Of a DNA stretch of 45,537 bases, positions 25,977 through 34,761 are shown one piece after another. The notes under the pieces were generated by a model, which did no database searches, was not told the DNA's origin, and was given only the letters and a program-made list of their open reading frames with translations. Location: contig CAIVPT010000178.1 of the NCBI GenBank assembly GCA_903907855.1, forward strand, positions 1 through 45,537. Reading direction: 5' to 3'. A program made the position numbers and the translations under genes. Each line of letters opens with the position of its first letter. Within the stretch, counting starts at the first letter, position 1. This DNA is from an uncultured Synechococcaceae cyanobacterium. GTDB taxonomy: Bacteria; Cyanobacteriota; Cyanobacteriia; PCC-6307; Cyanobiaceae.

Positions 25977-26078
25977 ATGTCGGTCACGTTTGTGAATGTA
26001 TGGAGAATGCGTTGCTCAGCAGTCGCAAAAACAACGACCAAGAGTGAGTTATGGATTTCTCCCTGATGTAAGCTGTTA

Positions 26079-27113
26079 TCAGGTTGAGCGTGGTAGTCCC
26101 CTGGATTTTTGATACATACTCAGGATTTTTTTCCTCAGTCGCTGGGCAACGGGCTGGCTAGGAGCCAGGGTGTAAAGACTGTTCTGTGGAAGAGGGCTCA
26201 GATACGAGGCGCAAATGCTGAACGAGGAGCTGATTGGGTAGAGCAGCGCCTGGCAGGAAGAGAGTAAGAGCATGTCCAATAGGGCGTCCCGCGTTTGCTC
26301 GCTCCTGGGCTGGCCAAAGTCAGTGAGGTGCAGTGGGGATTCGTCGGGGCTGAAGGGTTTGTGTCGAATGACAGTGTCTGGGTAGACGCGCAAAAACCAA
26401 TCCTGGGTGGGGGCGTGATCCGTGGCAAGAAAGATGCCTGAGCAGCCATGAATATCCAGGATTCTATCAACCTTCTTGCGAATCGTTTCGGGGGAGGCGA
26501 GCATCTTTTGTACCGCCTCTTCTTTGGCGGCACGTATGTGCACACCGAGCATCGATGGTTTGAAGTGCTGTTGGCAAAAGTCCGTGCACTGCTCGCGAAT
26601 GGCTTGTGTCGGGCGTAAATAGCGCTTAGTGCAGGTCTGAATCTGGGAAAGATTGTAGTCTGCTATTTCGTCAAAGTCCCACATTACGCAGACTGTTTCG
26701 CTGGCCAGATGCTGTCGGTTGAAGGAGAGTTTTTGGCGCGCAACTTCCCTGTCCCATTCGGCGATTCTCAGCTCTCCCCACATCTGAACCATGGTTTTGT
26801 CTAGGTTGCCGCGCCAAATTTCGGGCGTCACCGATGGGCACCCATACCAGTCTTCAGGGCGGGAGCTTGGCAGGCCATCCAAAAGCTCAAAGAAATGGGG
26901 AAAAGTGTTCTCCCCCTCTTCCCCAAAGCGTCCGTCTCGCCAGTCGATGATGACTCGCCTGTCCGTGCGGCCCGCGTAGAGGAGCGCAAGGATTACGGCG
27001 CGAAGAGAGTCTCCCAGTCCGGCTCCGGAGCTTTTGACCAGGACACAGCCTGAGCGAGTGGTTTCAGGCGAGTTGCCCTCGCGATCAAGAAGAGGCGCAA
27101 CGCTTGTGTTCAT
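26079..27113 (-). CDS. NodZ-like (GT23-type) glycosyltransferase
   Basis: 344 residues resembling alpha-1,6-fucosyltransferases. SGAGLGDSLRA lies near 29-39. GVHIR (190-194) is followed by AAKEE, where GT23 enzymes usually have a second Arg or His. The acceptor/nucleotide-site segment IFLATDHAPTQ is near 227-237, and the C-terminal ISSSFSICASYL near 294-305. No signal peptide or membrane segment is seen. Its DNA is visibly AT-richer than all neighbours, with different codon use, suggesting recent transfer. A role in surface polysaccharide or glycan decoration is an inference, and the sugar is unknown. Confidence 0.6.
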   Translation of the reverse strand: MNTSVAPLLDREGNSPETTRSGCVLVKSSGAGLGDSLRAVILALLYAGRTDRRVIIDWRDGRFGEEGENTFPHFFELLDGLPSSRPEDWYGCPSVTPEIWRGNLDKTMVQMWGELRIAEWDREVARQKLSFNRQHLASETVCVMWDFDEIADYNLSQIQTCTKRYLRPTQAIREQCTDFCQQHFKPSMLGVHIRAAKEEAVQKMLASPETIRKKVDRILDIHGCSGIFLATDHAPTQDWFLRVYPDTVIRHKPFSPDESPLHLTDFGQPRSEQTRDALLDMLLLSSCQALLYPISSSFSICASYLSPLPQNSLYTLAPSQPVAQRLRKKILSMYQKSRGLPRST

Positions 27114-27285
27114 GTAGGAAAAACGGTATGTAGCAGGGGCCCATTCCTGCTTTGTTGAGGGGCAGGGGCCGCCTCAACGGGAGGAGAGGGTAAATCCTGA
27201 CAGCATGGCATTTCTGTACATGCCCGAGCCACTGGGGTCGTGGAAAGGCCTCGATCAACCCGCAGCCTGGTCGTTCGGGAGGCCC

Positions 27286-28638
27286 CTAGACAGCGGTGTC
27301 GGTGGCGGCGGGTTCGGTGGGGATCACCAGGCGCAGCAGCACCGGCGCCAGGAAGGTGGTGCCGATCACCATCACCAGGATGGCCGCCTCCAGTGACGGG
27401 TTAAGGATCCCGGCCTGGCTGCCGAGGCCCAGGAAGATCAGGCCCACTTCGCCCCGGGGCATCATGCCGAGCCCCACCACCAGCCGGTTGGTGGGTGCCT
27501 GGCTCAGATAGCTCCAACCGGCCGCCACCTTGCCGGCGATGGCCACCACCAGCAAGAAGGCGGCCACAATCAGCCCTTCGCGGTTGGCCGGATCGAACGG
27601 GTTGAGCACCGACAGGTCCATGGTCGTGCCGATCAACACGAAAAACACAGTGGCGAACAGGGCCACCAAAGGCTTCACGGCCGCATCAATGTCGTGGGTG
27701 TGCTTGGAGGCACTGAGGATCAGGCCCGCCGCGAAGGCCCCCAGGGCCGCCTCCAGGCCGATGGCCTGGGCGGCGAAGCAGCAGACGGTGAGCACCAAAA
27801 AGCTGGCTACGGCCACATCCCCCGGAGCCTTCAGGCGGTCGACCACCCAGTCGAAGGCCGGTGCGGCCCTGCGGCTGAGCACCAGGGCCACCGCCACGAA
27901 GACCACAGCCGCCAGGCCCAGCCGGATCAGGGGCCCCAGGCTGAAGGCGCCGCCGCCGGCGATTGCCACCACCACCGCCAGGATCACAATGCCAAGGATG
28001 TCATCGAGCACGGCGGCACCGATCACGATCTGGCCCTCACGGCGCTTCAACCAGCGCAGGTCGCTGAACACGCTGGCGGTGATGCCGATCGAGGTGGCGG
28101 TCATCGCCGCTCCGGCGAACACCGCCGGGATCAGGGGCACGTGGAAAAAGTAGTAAAGGCCAGCAGTGCCGGCGGCAAAGGGCAGCACCACCCCGGCCAG
28201 CGCCACCGTGCTGGCTTGCACCCCCACCGCCACCAACTCATCGAGCTCGCTCTCCAGGCCGGTGAGGAAGAGCAGGGCGAACAGGCCGAGCTGCGAGACC
28301 GACTGGAGGCTGGGGAAGGTTTCGTCGTAGACGTGCTTCACCGCTTCGGGCGTGATTTCGGCCAGGGAGCCCACCAGGGCCGTCACTCCGGCGCTGAGCT
28401 CGGCTCCGGTCTGGGGGGGCACGATCAGGTGCAGACCCGAGACACCGATCAACACCCCCGCCACCAGCTCTCCGAGAATTGTGGGCAGCTCCAGCCGCAC
28501 CAGCAGTTCGGCGATGGCGCGGGCGACCAGGAAGATCACCACGAAGCGGCCAACCTGCAGAAGGGTTTCGGCCACCTCGAGCTGGTGGGGGCTGATCTCC
28601 AGCAAAAACGGGGGCAGGGGGGGCATCGCGGGCCTCAT
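27286..28638 (-). CDS. CPA2-type cation/proton antiporter (KefB/NapA-like)
   Basis: 450 residues with about 12 membrane helices. Family marks are [20 protein letters not shown] near 50-69, the [11 protein letters not shown] segment and the paired-Asp ion-binding motif [15 protein letters not shown]. No cytoplasmic TrkA domain follows, unlike KefB/KefC K+ channels, so Na+/H+ exchange is more likely. It is divergent from sbtA by 253 bp. It could maintain the Na+ gradient that SbtA consumes (inference). An alternative start is Met at 28,626. Confidence 0.85.
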   Translation of the reverse strand: MRPAMPPLPPFLLEISPHQLEVAETLLQVGRFVVIFLVARAIAELLVRLELPTILGELVAGVLIGVSGLHLIVPPQTGAELSAGVTALVGSLAEITPEAVKHVYDETFPSLQSVSQLGLFALLFLTGLESELDELVAVGVQASTVALAGVVLPFAAGTAGLYYFFHVPLIPAVFAGAAMTATSIGITASVFSDLRWLKRREGQIVIGAAVLDDILGIVILAVVVAIAGGGAFSLGPLIRLGLAAVVFVAVALVLSRRAAPAFDWVVDRLKAPGDVAVASFLVLTVCCFAAQAIGLEAALGAFAAGLILSASKHTHDIDAAVKPLVALFATVFFVLIGTTMDLSVLNPFDPANREGLIVAAFLLVVAIAGKVAAGWSYLSQAPTNRLVVGLGMMPRGEVGLIFLGLGSQAGILNPSLEAAILVMVIGTTFLAPVLLRLVIPTEPAATDTAV

Positions 28639-28891
28639 GGGGTTACGGGGTTCTAGGCATCCCTTGATTGGATTGGGGCGGTGGATTGGTGGGGCCCTGC
28701 GTTCCGGAGGAGATTGCCGATACCTCACCCAACCGCACCGGACACTGCCTATGGTTCTGCGCCAACCCCAGGCTGTAGCGATCCGTACCCCATCACCCCT
28801 GGGAGGTAGGCCGCTGACGAGAAGTTCGCTCGCAAGGGCGGTTGATTGCCCGGTTCACCATTCCACAGCCTGTGCCATTTGAGGAGTTGAA
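28639..28891. promoter_or_regulatory. Divergent regulatory region between antiporter and sbtA
   Basis: 253 bp with no gene separate the antiporter from sbtA. It should hold promoters for both, and in other cyanobacteria sbtA is induced at low CO2 by LysR-type regulators. I cannot assign a clear -10/-35 or CmpR/NdhR site by eye. A good Shine-Dalgarno sequence, GAGGAG, precedes the sbtA GTG start. Confidence 0.5.
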
Positions 28892-29890
28892 GTGTCTGAT
28901 TTTGTTTCCCTGTTTGTCGAACAGCTTCAGTCGCCAACGTTGGGTTTTCTGATCGGGGGCATCGTTGTTGCCGCGTTGGGCAGCCAGCTGGCGATTCCAG
29001 ATTCGATCTATAAATTCATCAGTTTCTTTTTGCTGATGAAGATTGGGTTAACCGGTGGCATCGCCATCCGCAATTCCAACCCCTCTGAAATCTTCCTTCC
29101 GGCAATTGCCGCGGTTCTCCTGGGTATCGTGATTGTTTTTATCAGTCGCTATACGCTCGGCAAGCTGCCAGGTATCACCGTGCCAGATGCTGTGGCAACG
29201 GGTGGTCTGTTCGGCGCCGTCAGTGGCTCCACCCTCGCGGCGGTGCTGCCCCAGTTGGATGCTGCCAAGGTGCCCTACGAAGCCTGGACGGCCGCTCTCT
29301 ATCCCTTCATGGACATCCCGGCTCTGGTCACGGCGATCGTGGTGGCCAGTGTGTATCTCAGCAAGCGGACAGGCAACGCCGCCGATAAAGTTGAGATCTG
29401 GCCGATCATCAAGGAGAGTCTGCAAAGTTCCGCCGTCACGGCCCTTTTGCTTGGCGTGGCCTTGGGCATACTCACCAGGCCTGAGCCGGTCTATGAGAGC
29501 TTCTTTAACCCCCTGTTCCGCGGCTTTCTTGCGGTCTTGATGATCATCATGGGGATGGAGGCCGCCCAGCGGATGAATGAGCTGCGCAAGGTTGCCCAGT
29601 GGTTCGCTATCTATGCGTTCATCGCGCCGATCCTGCATGGTTTTCTCGCCTTCGGTCTTGGCCTGATCATCCACAAGATCACTGGGTTCAGCATCGGTGG
29701 TGCTGTGGTTCTGGCCGTGATTGCGGCATCCAGCTCGGACATCTCCGGCCCGCCCACCCTGCGCGCTGGTATCCCTTCGGCGAATCCCTCGGCCTACATC
29801 GGTGCCTCCACGGCCATCGGCACGCCCGTTGCGATCGCCATCTGCATACCCCTGTTTATCGGCCTTGCTGAGATGATGCTGGGACGTTAA
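28892..29890 (+). CDS. sbtA: Sodium-dependent bicarbonate transporter SbtA
   Basis: High-affinity Na+/HCO3- symporter of the CO2-concentrating mechanism, in the plasma membrane. 332 residues, start GTG (MSDFVSLFVEQLQSPTLGF). About ten membrane helices are visible. The two substrate-site repeats read GGLFGAVSGSTLAAVLPQLD (split near 100-118) and SSSDISGPPTLRAGIPSANPSAYIGAS (split near 281-307). Shorter than Synechocystis SbtA (374) because the cytoplasmic loop is reduced, as in alpha-cyanobacteria. sbtB follows 63 nt downstream. Confidence 0.95.
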   Translation: MSDFVSLFVEQLQSPTLGFLIGGIVVAALGSQLAIPDSIYKFISFFLLMKIGLTGGIAIRNSNPSEIFLPAIAAVLLGIVIVFISRYTLGKLPGITVPDAVATGGLFGAVSGSTLAAVLPQLDAAKVPYEAWTAALYPFMDIPALVTAIVVASVYLSKRTGNAADKVEIWPIIKESLQSSAVTALLLGVALGILTRPEPVYESFFNPLFRGFLAVLMIIMGMEAAQRMNELRKVAQWFAIYAFIAPILHGFLAFGLGLIIHKITGFSIGGAVVLAVIAASSSDISGPPTLRAGIPSANPSAYIGASTAIGTPVAIAICIPLFIGLAEMMLGR

Positions 29891-29953
29891 TCTAGACCAA
29901 TTCTGGAAATTCCAGCCACCAATCAATTCCCATTCCACTTGGAGTAAAGAGCC

Positions 29954-30268
29954 ATGAGTCAACAGGTATGGAAGCTGGTGATCGTCGCTGAGGAGGTGCT
30001 CTCCAAAAAGCTCACCAAGCTCATCAAGGATGCCGGCGCCACTGGCTACACCGTCAATGCGGCCGGTGGTGAAGGTAGCCGCAATGTCCGCTCCACGGGA
30101 CAGCCCAGTGTTTCCCACACCCTCTCGAATGTGAAGATTGAGGTGCTCACTGGCACCCGTGAGCTTGCCGATAAGATCACCCGTGAGATCGAAGCCAAAT
30201 ACTACGCAGACTATTCCATTATCACCTACATCTATCAGGTGGAGGCACTGCGGGATCATAAGTTCTAG
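29954..30268 (+). CDS. sbtB: PII-like regulatory protein SbtB
   Basis: Trimeric PII-like protein that binds SbtA and adenine nucleotides (cAMP, ADP, AMP, ATP) and inhibits bicarbonate uptake. 104 residues. The T-loop region [20 protein letters not shown] lies near 38-57, and a central beta-strand follows ([16 protein letters not shown], near 60-75). The protein ends [11 protein letters not shown] and lacks the CGPxGC C-terminal redox loop of the Synechocystis protein, as in the Cyanobium form. SD GGAG lies before the ATG, and a hairpin follows the stop. Confidence 0.94.
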   Translation: MSQQVWKLVIVAEEVLSKKLTKLIKDAGATGYTVNAAGGEGSRNVRSTGQPSVSHTLSNVKIEVLTGTRELADKITREIEAKYYADYSIITYIYQVEALRDHKF

Positions 30269-30303
30269 CTTCGGCATCTGGTGCTGACTCCCCTCTGCAA
30301 GTT

Positions 30304-30334
30304 TCGACCGCGGGCTGTCTCGTCCAGCGGTCGA
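30304..30334 (+). terminator. Hairpin after sbtB
   Basis: TCGACCGC (30,304-30,311) pairs with GCGGTCGA (30,327-30,334), followed by TTTCTT. It lies 36 nt after the sbtB stop and 58 nt before the psiE-like gene. It may be a partial terminator that lowers psiE-like expression relative to sbtAB. The loop is long (15 nt). Confidence 0.4.
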
Positions 30335-30392
30335 TTTCTTGTGATTGCTTGCCGCAAGATTCTGCCTGCCACTCCATTCTTTCGCCTGCATC

Positions 30393-30851
30393 ATGGATCT
30401 CTTCAGTGACAAGCGCTTTCTGGGCGCCATTCATAGCTACGAGCGGCAGCTGGCCAAGATTCTCGCGCTGTTGCTTGCTGTTGTGATCGGCTTTGCCACC
30501 ATCGAGCTGTTGATCCAGTCGGGTGTCAAAGTTGCCCAGTGGCAGACAGACTGGTTCGACGGCAGCCTTATCAAGCTGCTCGATCGCCTGCTGCTGATCT
30601 TCATCGCCCTGGAGGTGTTGCAGAACGTGATGGCCTATCTACGCGATCAAGTGGTGCAGATCGAACTGGTGCTCCTCACCGCCCTTACGGCAGTGGCCCG
30701 AAAGGTGATTGTTCTGCCCCCCGGGACCGAAGACAAGGCGCCGCTGATGGCGGGCTTCGGTCTGCTCGTGGTGGGACTGGCGGTGGCCTACTGGCTGGTG
30801 CGCCAGGCGGGACAGGCATCCAGTCGCTCACTCAACTCCGACGCCCGCTGA
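30393..30851 (+). CDS. PsiE-family (phosphate-starvation-inducible E-like) membrane protein
   Basis: 152 residues, start MDLFSDKRFLGAIHSYER, chosen over an upstream in-frame ATG because the family N-terminus begins here. Four membrane helices are visible (about 22-45, 66-87, 92-112 and 125-145). Their loops contain RDQVVQIELVLLTALTAVARKVIVLP (split near 89-114), the most PsiE-like part. PsiE proteins have no established activity. It follows sbtB by 124 nt and could be part of a low-CO2 membrane module, which is an inference from position. Confidence 0.75.
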   Translation: MDLFSDKRFLGAIHSYERQLAKILALLLAVVIGFATIELLIQSGVKVAQWQTDWFDGSLIKLLDRLLLIFIALEVLQNVMAYLRDQVVQIELVLLTALTAVARKVIVLPPGTEDKAPLMAGFGLLVVGLAVAYWLVRQAGQASSRSLNSDAR

Positions 30852-30917
30852 CCCGAGCTAAGGCGCGGGAAGACGCCGGAAGATTCAGGCTGATCAGGGT
30901 CGCTGATCGTCGTGATT

Positions 30918-30939
30918 GGAGTTGCTGTGTGCCAACTCC
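30918..30939 (+). promoter_or_regulatory. Inverted repeat upstream of sigma factor gene
   Basis: GGAGTTG (30,918-30,924) and CAACTCC (30,933-30,939) form a perfect 7-bp inverted repeat with an 8-nt spacer, 67 bp before the sigma-factor ATG. It could be an operator or RNA hairpin. A chance occurrence is possible. Confidence 0.25.
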
Positions 30940-31006
30940 CATGGCGCAACACCCATCCGCCAGGTGCAGTGATTAACGTCTGCCGACCCATCCCAACCAT
31001 CCACCA

Positions 31007-31978
31007 ATGCCTGCGCCACAGAAGCGCCCCGAGGGCCGCTGCGACGCACTCAGCCTGCCTATGGCTTCCCTTTTGCGTGTTCCCTTGCTTACAGCTTCTG
31101 AGGAGATCTCGCTGGCTCGTGATGTGCAGAAAAGTCGGCAACTCCTTGAGGTGAGAGAGGAGATGATCATTCGTTCTGGCGGCAGCACCCCATCCCAGGA
31201 GGCCTGGGCCCTGGAGGCGGGCATGGACGTGCGTCAGTTGCAGAGTTGCCTGCGTCGGGCCGAGCGAGCCCGCAGTCGCATGGTGGTGGCCAATCTGCGC
31301 CTGGTGGTGAGCCTGGTGCGCCGCTATCAGCCTCGGACTGCGGATTGGGAGGATTTGATCCAGGAGGGGAGCATCGGCTTGATCAAGGCGGTTGAGCGCT
31401 TCGACCCCAGCCGTGGCTATCGCTTTTCCACCTATGCCACCTGGTGGATCCGTGACGGCATCGGCAGTGCCCTGGTGAATCGGGGGCGCACGATCCGGTT
31501 GCCCTCCACGATGGTCGACCAGCTGCAGCTTCTGCGGAAGTGCCAGCACAGCCTGGGCCAGCAGCTGGGCCGTGATCCCAGTCTGGCTGAACTGGCCGAT
31601 GCCACTGGGCTGACGCCGCTGGACATTCGCGAGGTGTTGTTTCGTGCCCAGGAGCCGCTGAGCCTTGATGCCCAGCAGGGGACGAACAGCGACCTGGGGC
31701 TGGTGGAAAGCCTGGCCTGCGGCAGCACCAACCCCCAGGAAGAGGTCGCCACGGCCTTGTTGCGCCAGGACATCGAGCGGCTGCTCCAAGGTCTGCCTGA
31801 TCAGGAGGCCACCCTGCTGCGCTTCCGCTACGGCCTCACGGCGGACCAGCCGCTCAGCCTCAGCGCCACGGCCCGGCGGATGGGCATCAGCCGCGACAGC
31901 GCCCGAGGCTTGGAGCGGCGTGCCACCGCTGCGATCCGCCAGCTCTCCGCAGGTTTCGCCGACTACCTCGAGGCCTGA
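31007..31978 (+). CDS. Group 2 sigma-70 RNA polymerase sigma factor
   Basis: 323 residues. It has sigma regions 2 (VVANLRLVVSLVRRYQPRTADWEDLIQEGSIGLIKAVERFDP in parts near 90-130, then RFSTYATWWIRDGI), 3 and 4 (FRYGLTADQPLSLSATARRMGISRDSARGLERRA in parts near 283-315). Region 1.1 is missing, as in SigB/C/D/E-type factors for stress and light/dark or nutrient responses. The type cannot be told by eye. Start Met31,007 is taken, but Met at 31,061 (MASLLRVPLL) is also plausible. It lies after the carbon-uptake cluster, and a link is only positional. Confidence 0.85.
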   Translation: MPAPQKRPEGRCDALSLPMASLLRVPLLTASEEISLARDVQKSRQLLEVREEMIIRSGGSTPSQEAWALEAGMDVRQLQSCLRRAERARSRMVVANLRLVVSLVRRYQPRTADWEDLIQEGSIGLIKAVERFDPSRGYRFSTYATWWIRDGIGSALVNRGRTIRLPSTMVDQLQLLRKCQHSLGQQLGRDPSLAELADATGLTPLDIREVLFRAQEPLSLDAQQGTNSDLGLVESLACGSTNPQEEVATALLRQDIERLLQGLPDQEATLLRFRYGLTADQPLSLSATARRMGISRDSARGLERRATAAIRQLSAGFADYLEA

Positions 31979-32020
31979 GGGCCCGGGCCCGAAGCGGCTT
32001 CGAGGCGGTATGGACCCCCC

Positions 32021-33211
32021 CTAATAATCCACCCCGCGCTTGAGGTCGACGCCCCGCTCGGCGTAGTGCTTGTGACACACCATCTCGGAGTGCACGCTGG
32101 CCAGGTCGAAGTAGGCGGGGCGGCTCTTGCAGCGGCCGGTGATGATCACCTCCGTTTCCGCCGGTTTGCGCAGCAGCGTTTGCACAATGGGCTCCACCGG
32201 CAGCAGTTCGAGATCCACGGTGGGGTTGAGCTCATCGAGAATCACGGTTTTGTAGAGGCCGCTGGCAATCGCCGCCCGGGCGATCTCCCAGGCCCGCTCC
32301 GCCTCCACGTAGTCGATCGGCTGCTGCTGGCCGCGCCAGACGATCGCGTCGCGGCCTGACCGCAGATGGTCGACCAGGTGGGGATAGCTTTCGCGCAGGG
32401 CCGCGATCGCCGCGTCCTCGGTGTAGCCGCTGCCGCCCTTGAGCCACTGCAGGATCAGCACCCGATGGCTTTTGTCCTGGCTGATGCCACGGCCGATCGC
32501 CTGCAGGCCCTTGCCCAGGGCGCTGGTGCTCTTGCCCTTGCCATCTCCGGTGTAGATCTCGATGCCGTCGAGACCACGCTCGCCGCCGCTCCCCTCTTCG
32601 CCGGGGGCCAGGCGCCGGTGGGCGCGCATCTCCGAGTGCAGGTCGGCCAGCTGCACCAGATCCCGCGGCGCCCCACGTCCGGTGCAGATGATCTCCATGC
32701 CCGGCGGCCGGGCCGCCAGGGTGCTCACCACCTCAGCAGTGTCGAGCAGGCCCAGGTCGAGCACCGGGTTGAGTTCGTCGAGAACCAGAACCGAATAGAG
32801 GTTGCTCGCGATGGCCCCCCGGGCGATGTCCCAGCCGCGGCGGGCCTCCTGGTGGTCGAAACGGCTCGCCTCCTCGGCCGTGAAGAACTCCCCACGGCCG
32901 GTGCGCACCTGATCGATCAGGTGGGGGAAGCCCTGCTGGAGGGCCTCGATCGCCGCGTCTTCGTCGTAGGAGCGCCCCGGACCCTTGAGGAAGCGCAGCA
33001 ACAACACCCGCGTGCGGCGCTGCTCACAGATGCCCAGGCCGATGGTGCGCAGCACCACCCCCAGGGCGGCCTGGCTCTTGCCCTTGCCCTCCCCGTCGTA
33101 GACGTGCAACTGCCCCAGGGCGCGCTCATCGCTGCCGGCGGCGGTGCGAATGCCGATGCCGCGGCCGGTGCCCCGCTGGGGGCTCTGGGTGGGGCTGCTG
33201 GACGGGGTCAT
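32021..33211 (-). CDS. Tandem-duplicated CobA/BtuR-like corrinoid adenosyltransferase
   Basis: 396 residues made of two related P-loop domains in one chain. The first has GEGKGKSQ (40-47) and DELNP (145-149). The second has GDGKGKST (222-229) and DELNP (326-330). Each also has a matching DEDAAI/TEDAAI and LHSEM/VHSEM segment. Single-domain homologues (about 200 residues) transfer adenosyl groups to corrinoids. Both ATP sites look intact, so this could be a pseudodimer. A function in cobalamin adenosylation is probable but not certain. The start is the first ATG. It is convergent with the sigma gene and lies 42 nt from it. Confidence 0.8.
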   Translation of the reverse strand: MTPSSSPTQSPQRGTGRGIGIRTAAGSDERALGQLHVYDGEGKGKSQAALGVVLRTIGLGICEQRRTRVLLLRFLKGPGRSYDEDAAIEALQQGFPHLIDQVRTGRGEFFTAEEASRFDHQEARRGWDIARGAIASNLYSVLVLDELNPVLDLGLLDTAEVVSTLAARPPGMEIICTGRGAPRDLVQLADLHSEMRAHRRLAPGEEGSGGERGLDGIEIYTGDGKGKSTSALGKGLQAIGRGISQDKSHRVLILQWLKGGSGYTEDAAIAALRESYPHLVDHLRSGRDAIVWRGQQQPIDYVEAERAWEIARAAIASGLYKTVILDELNPTVDLELLPVEPIVQTLLRKPAETEVIITGRCKSRPAYFDLASVHSEMVCHKHYAERGVDLKRGVDY

Positions 33212-33426
33212 CGGCCGGGGAGGCGCACTCGGATGCTACTGAGCCCGGCCGGCTTCTCCGCCCAAGGTTCGTCTGCGGTCCGTCGCGCCAACCTGCCGCG
33301 TCGCCAGCGCCAGCGCCGACTTGCCAGGATCGGGGCCGGCTACGGCGCGACCCTCCCCTGACCTCCGACCGACCCCTCACCCTGCTGGAGGCCCTGCCTC
33401 CCCCCCTGGAGCGATCCCTGGGCCTC

Positions 33427-34218
33427 GTGCGTGCCCAGCTCGACGCCCTCGGCCGGGTGGTGGTGGCCTACTCCGGTGGCGTGGACAGCGCCCTGGTGGC
33501 GGCCCTGGCGGTGGACCGTCTCGGCGATAACGCCCTGGCGATCACAGGGGTCTCCCCGGCCCTGGCCCCCCATCTGCGGGAGGAGGCGCGCTCGCAGGCC
33601 ACCTGGTTGGGCCTGCGGCATCGGGAGGTGACCACCGCCGAGCTGGCCGATCCTGCCTATGCCAGCAACCCGGCGGACCGTTGCTACGCCTGCAAGCGGG
33701 AACTGCACGGTCTGCTGGCGCCGATCGCCGCCGCCGCCGGTGCGGCGCAGGTGGTGGATGGGGTCAACCTCGATGACCTCGGCGATCACCGCCCCGGCCT
33801 GCGGGCCGCCCGCGAACACGGAGTGCGTTCGCCGTTGGCGGAGGCCGGCATCGACAAGGCCGGGGTGCGCCTCCTCTCCCGCGCCCTCGGCCTGCCCTGG
33901 TGGGACAAACCCGCCCAGCCCTGCCTGGCCTCCCGCTTCCCCTACGGAGAATCGATCAGCGCCGGGCGCCTGCGGCGGGTGGCCGCGGCTGAGGATTGGT
34001 TGCGGCAGAGGGGCTTCACCGATCTGCGGGTGCGCAGTCAGGGGGAGGTGGCCCGCATTGAACTGCCCGCAGCCTGCCTACAGAACGCACTGCAGCGTCT
34101 GGCGGCCGAGGGGTTGCGGGCGGAACTGGTGGCCGCCTTCCTGGCCCTCGGGTTCCAGGCGGTGAGCCTCGATCTCGAGGGACTGGTGAGCGGCAAGCTG
34201 AACCGGGCCCTCAGCTGA
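33427..34218 (+). CDS. larE: LarE-type ATP-dependent sulfur transferase
   Basis: 263 residues. The PP-loop motif SGGVDS (16-21) adenylates a carboxylate for sulfur insertion, as in nickel-pincer cofactor synthesis with LarB and LarC. Cys86 and Cys89 (RCYACK) and Cys166 (QPCLASR) form a three-cysteine set, resembling [4Fe-4S] LarE variants more than the single sacrificial-Cys enzyme. That reading is an inference. larA, larB and larC are not in the window. GTG 33,427 is used. The frame stays open upstream with no ATG. Its 3' end overlaps the convergent speD by 8 bp. Confidence 0.82.
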   Translation: MRAQLDALGRVVVAYSGGVDSALVAALAVDRLGDNALAITGVSPALAPHLREEARSQATWLGLRHREVTTAELADPAYASNPADRCYACKRELHGLLAPIAAAAGAAQVVDGVNLDDLGDHRPGLRAAREHGVRSPLAEAGIDKAGVRLLSRALGLPWWDKPAQPCLASRFPYGESISAGRLRRVAAAEDWLRQRGFTDLRVRSQGEVARIELPAACLQNALQRLAAEGLRAELVAAFLALGFQAVSLDLEGLVSGKLNRALS

Positions 34219-34687
34219 TGCTTTCCAGGGCCGGTTCCCGCTCGGTGCCCTCCACGCTCGCGGGTGTCTCGCGGCGGAAGCTGGTGAGCTTGTGGTGACC
34301 CGATCCGAGCTCCTCGGCCAGGGTGAGACAGGCCTTCTCGGGCATCGTGTGGTCGCCGCACGTAAACACGTCGACCGCGGCGTAGCCCGACTCCGGCCAG
34401 GTGTGGATGGAGATATGGGACTCGGCCAGAAGGGCCAGGCCCGTGACGCCCTGGGGCTGGAAGCGGTGGGTGATCAGGTTGAGCAGGGTGGCACCGGCAC
34501 GTTTCGCTGCCGTCGTGATGGTGTCCCTGAGAAAAGCTTCGTCGTCGAGCTTCGATGGGTTGCAGTCGTAGAGCTCGAGGATGCAGTGTTTGCCGACCGC
34601 TTCACAGCTGGGGCTGGGTGGCTGGGGCTTGTCGCAGGCAACGGACCATCCCGGGTTGGGGTGGAGGCAGGACAGGCTCTGGTTCAT
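34211..34687 (-). CDS. speD: S-adenosylmethionine decarboxylase proenzyme
   Basis: Makes decarboxylated AdoMet, the aminopropyl donor for spermidine. 158 residues. The autocatalytic cleavage site Glu89-Ser90 lies in [13 protein letters not shown], where Ser becomes the pyruvoyl cofactor. The conserved VDVFTCGDH is near 106-114. The Met at 34,687 ([10 protein letters not shown]) was chosen over an ATG nine codons upstream, and either is possible. It overlaps the convergent larE by 8 bp. Confidence 0.94.
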   Translation of the reverse strand: MNQSLSCLHPNPGWSVACDKPQPPSPSCEAVGKHCILELYDCNPSKLDDEAFLRDTITTAAKRAGATLLNLITHRFQPQGVTGLALLAESHISIHTWPESGYAAVDVFTCGDHTMPEKACLTLAEELGSGHHKLTSFRRETPASVEGTEREPALESIS

Positions 34688-34761
34688 CGAATCCAAGCAG
34701 AGAAGTCTCACCATACGGGATGGGACGCGTTTCAGCAGGTCTGGTCATCACACCATCGTCC

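Noticed and set aside
27286-28728. Longer antiporter reading frame starting at 28,728
   Set aside because: The extra 30 residues are Pro/Arg-rich with no family similarity; the start near 28,638 places the first membrane helix in normal position.
30941-30976. Short ATG frame of 11 codons upstream of the sigma factor
   Set aside because: No Shine-Dalgarno sequence, no distinctive regulatory codons, and such short frames occur by chance.
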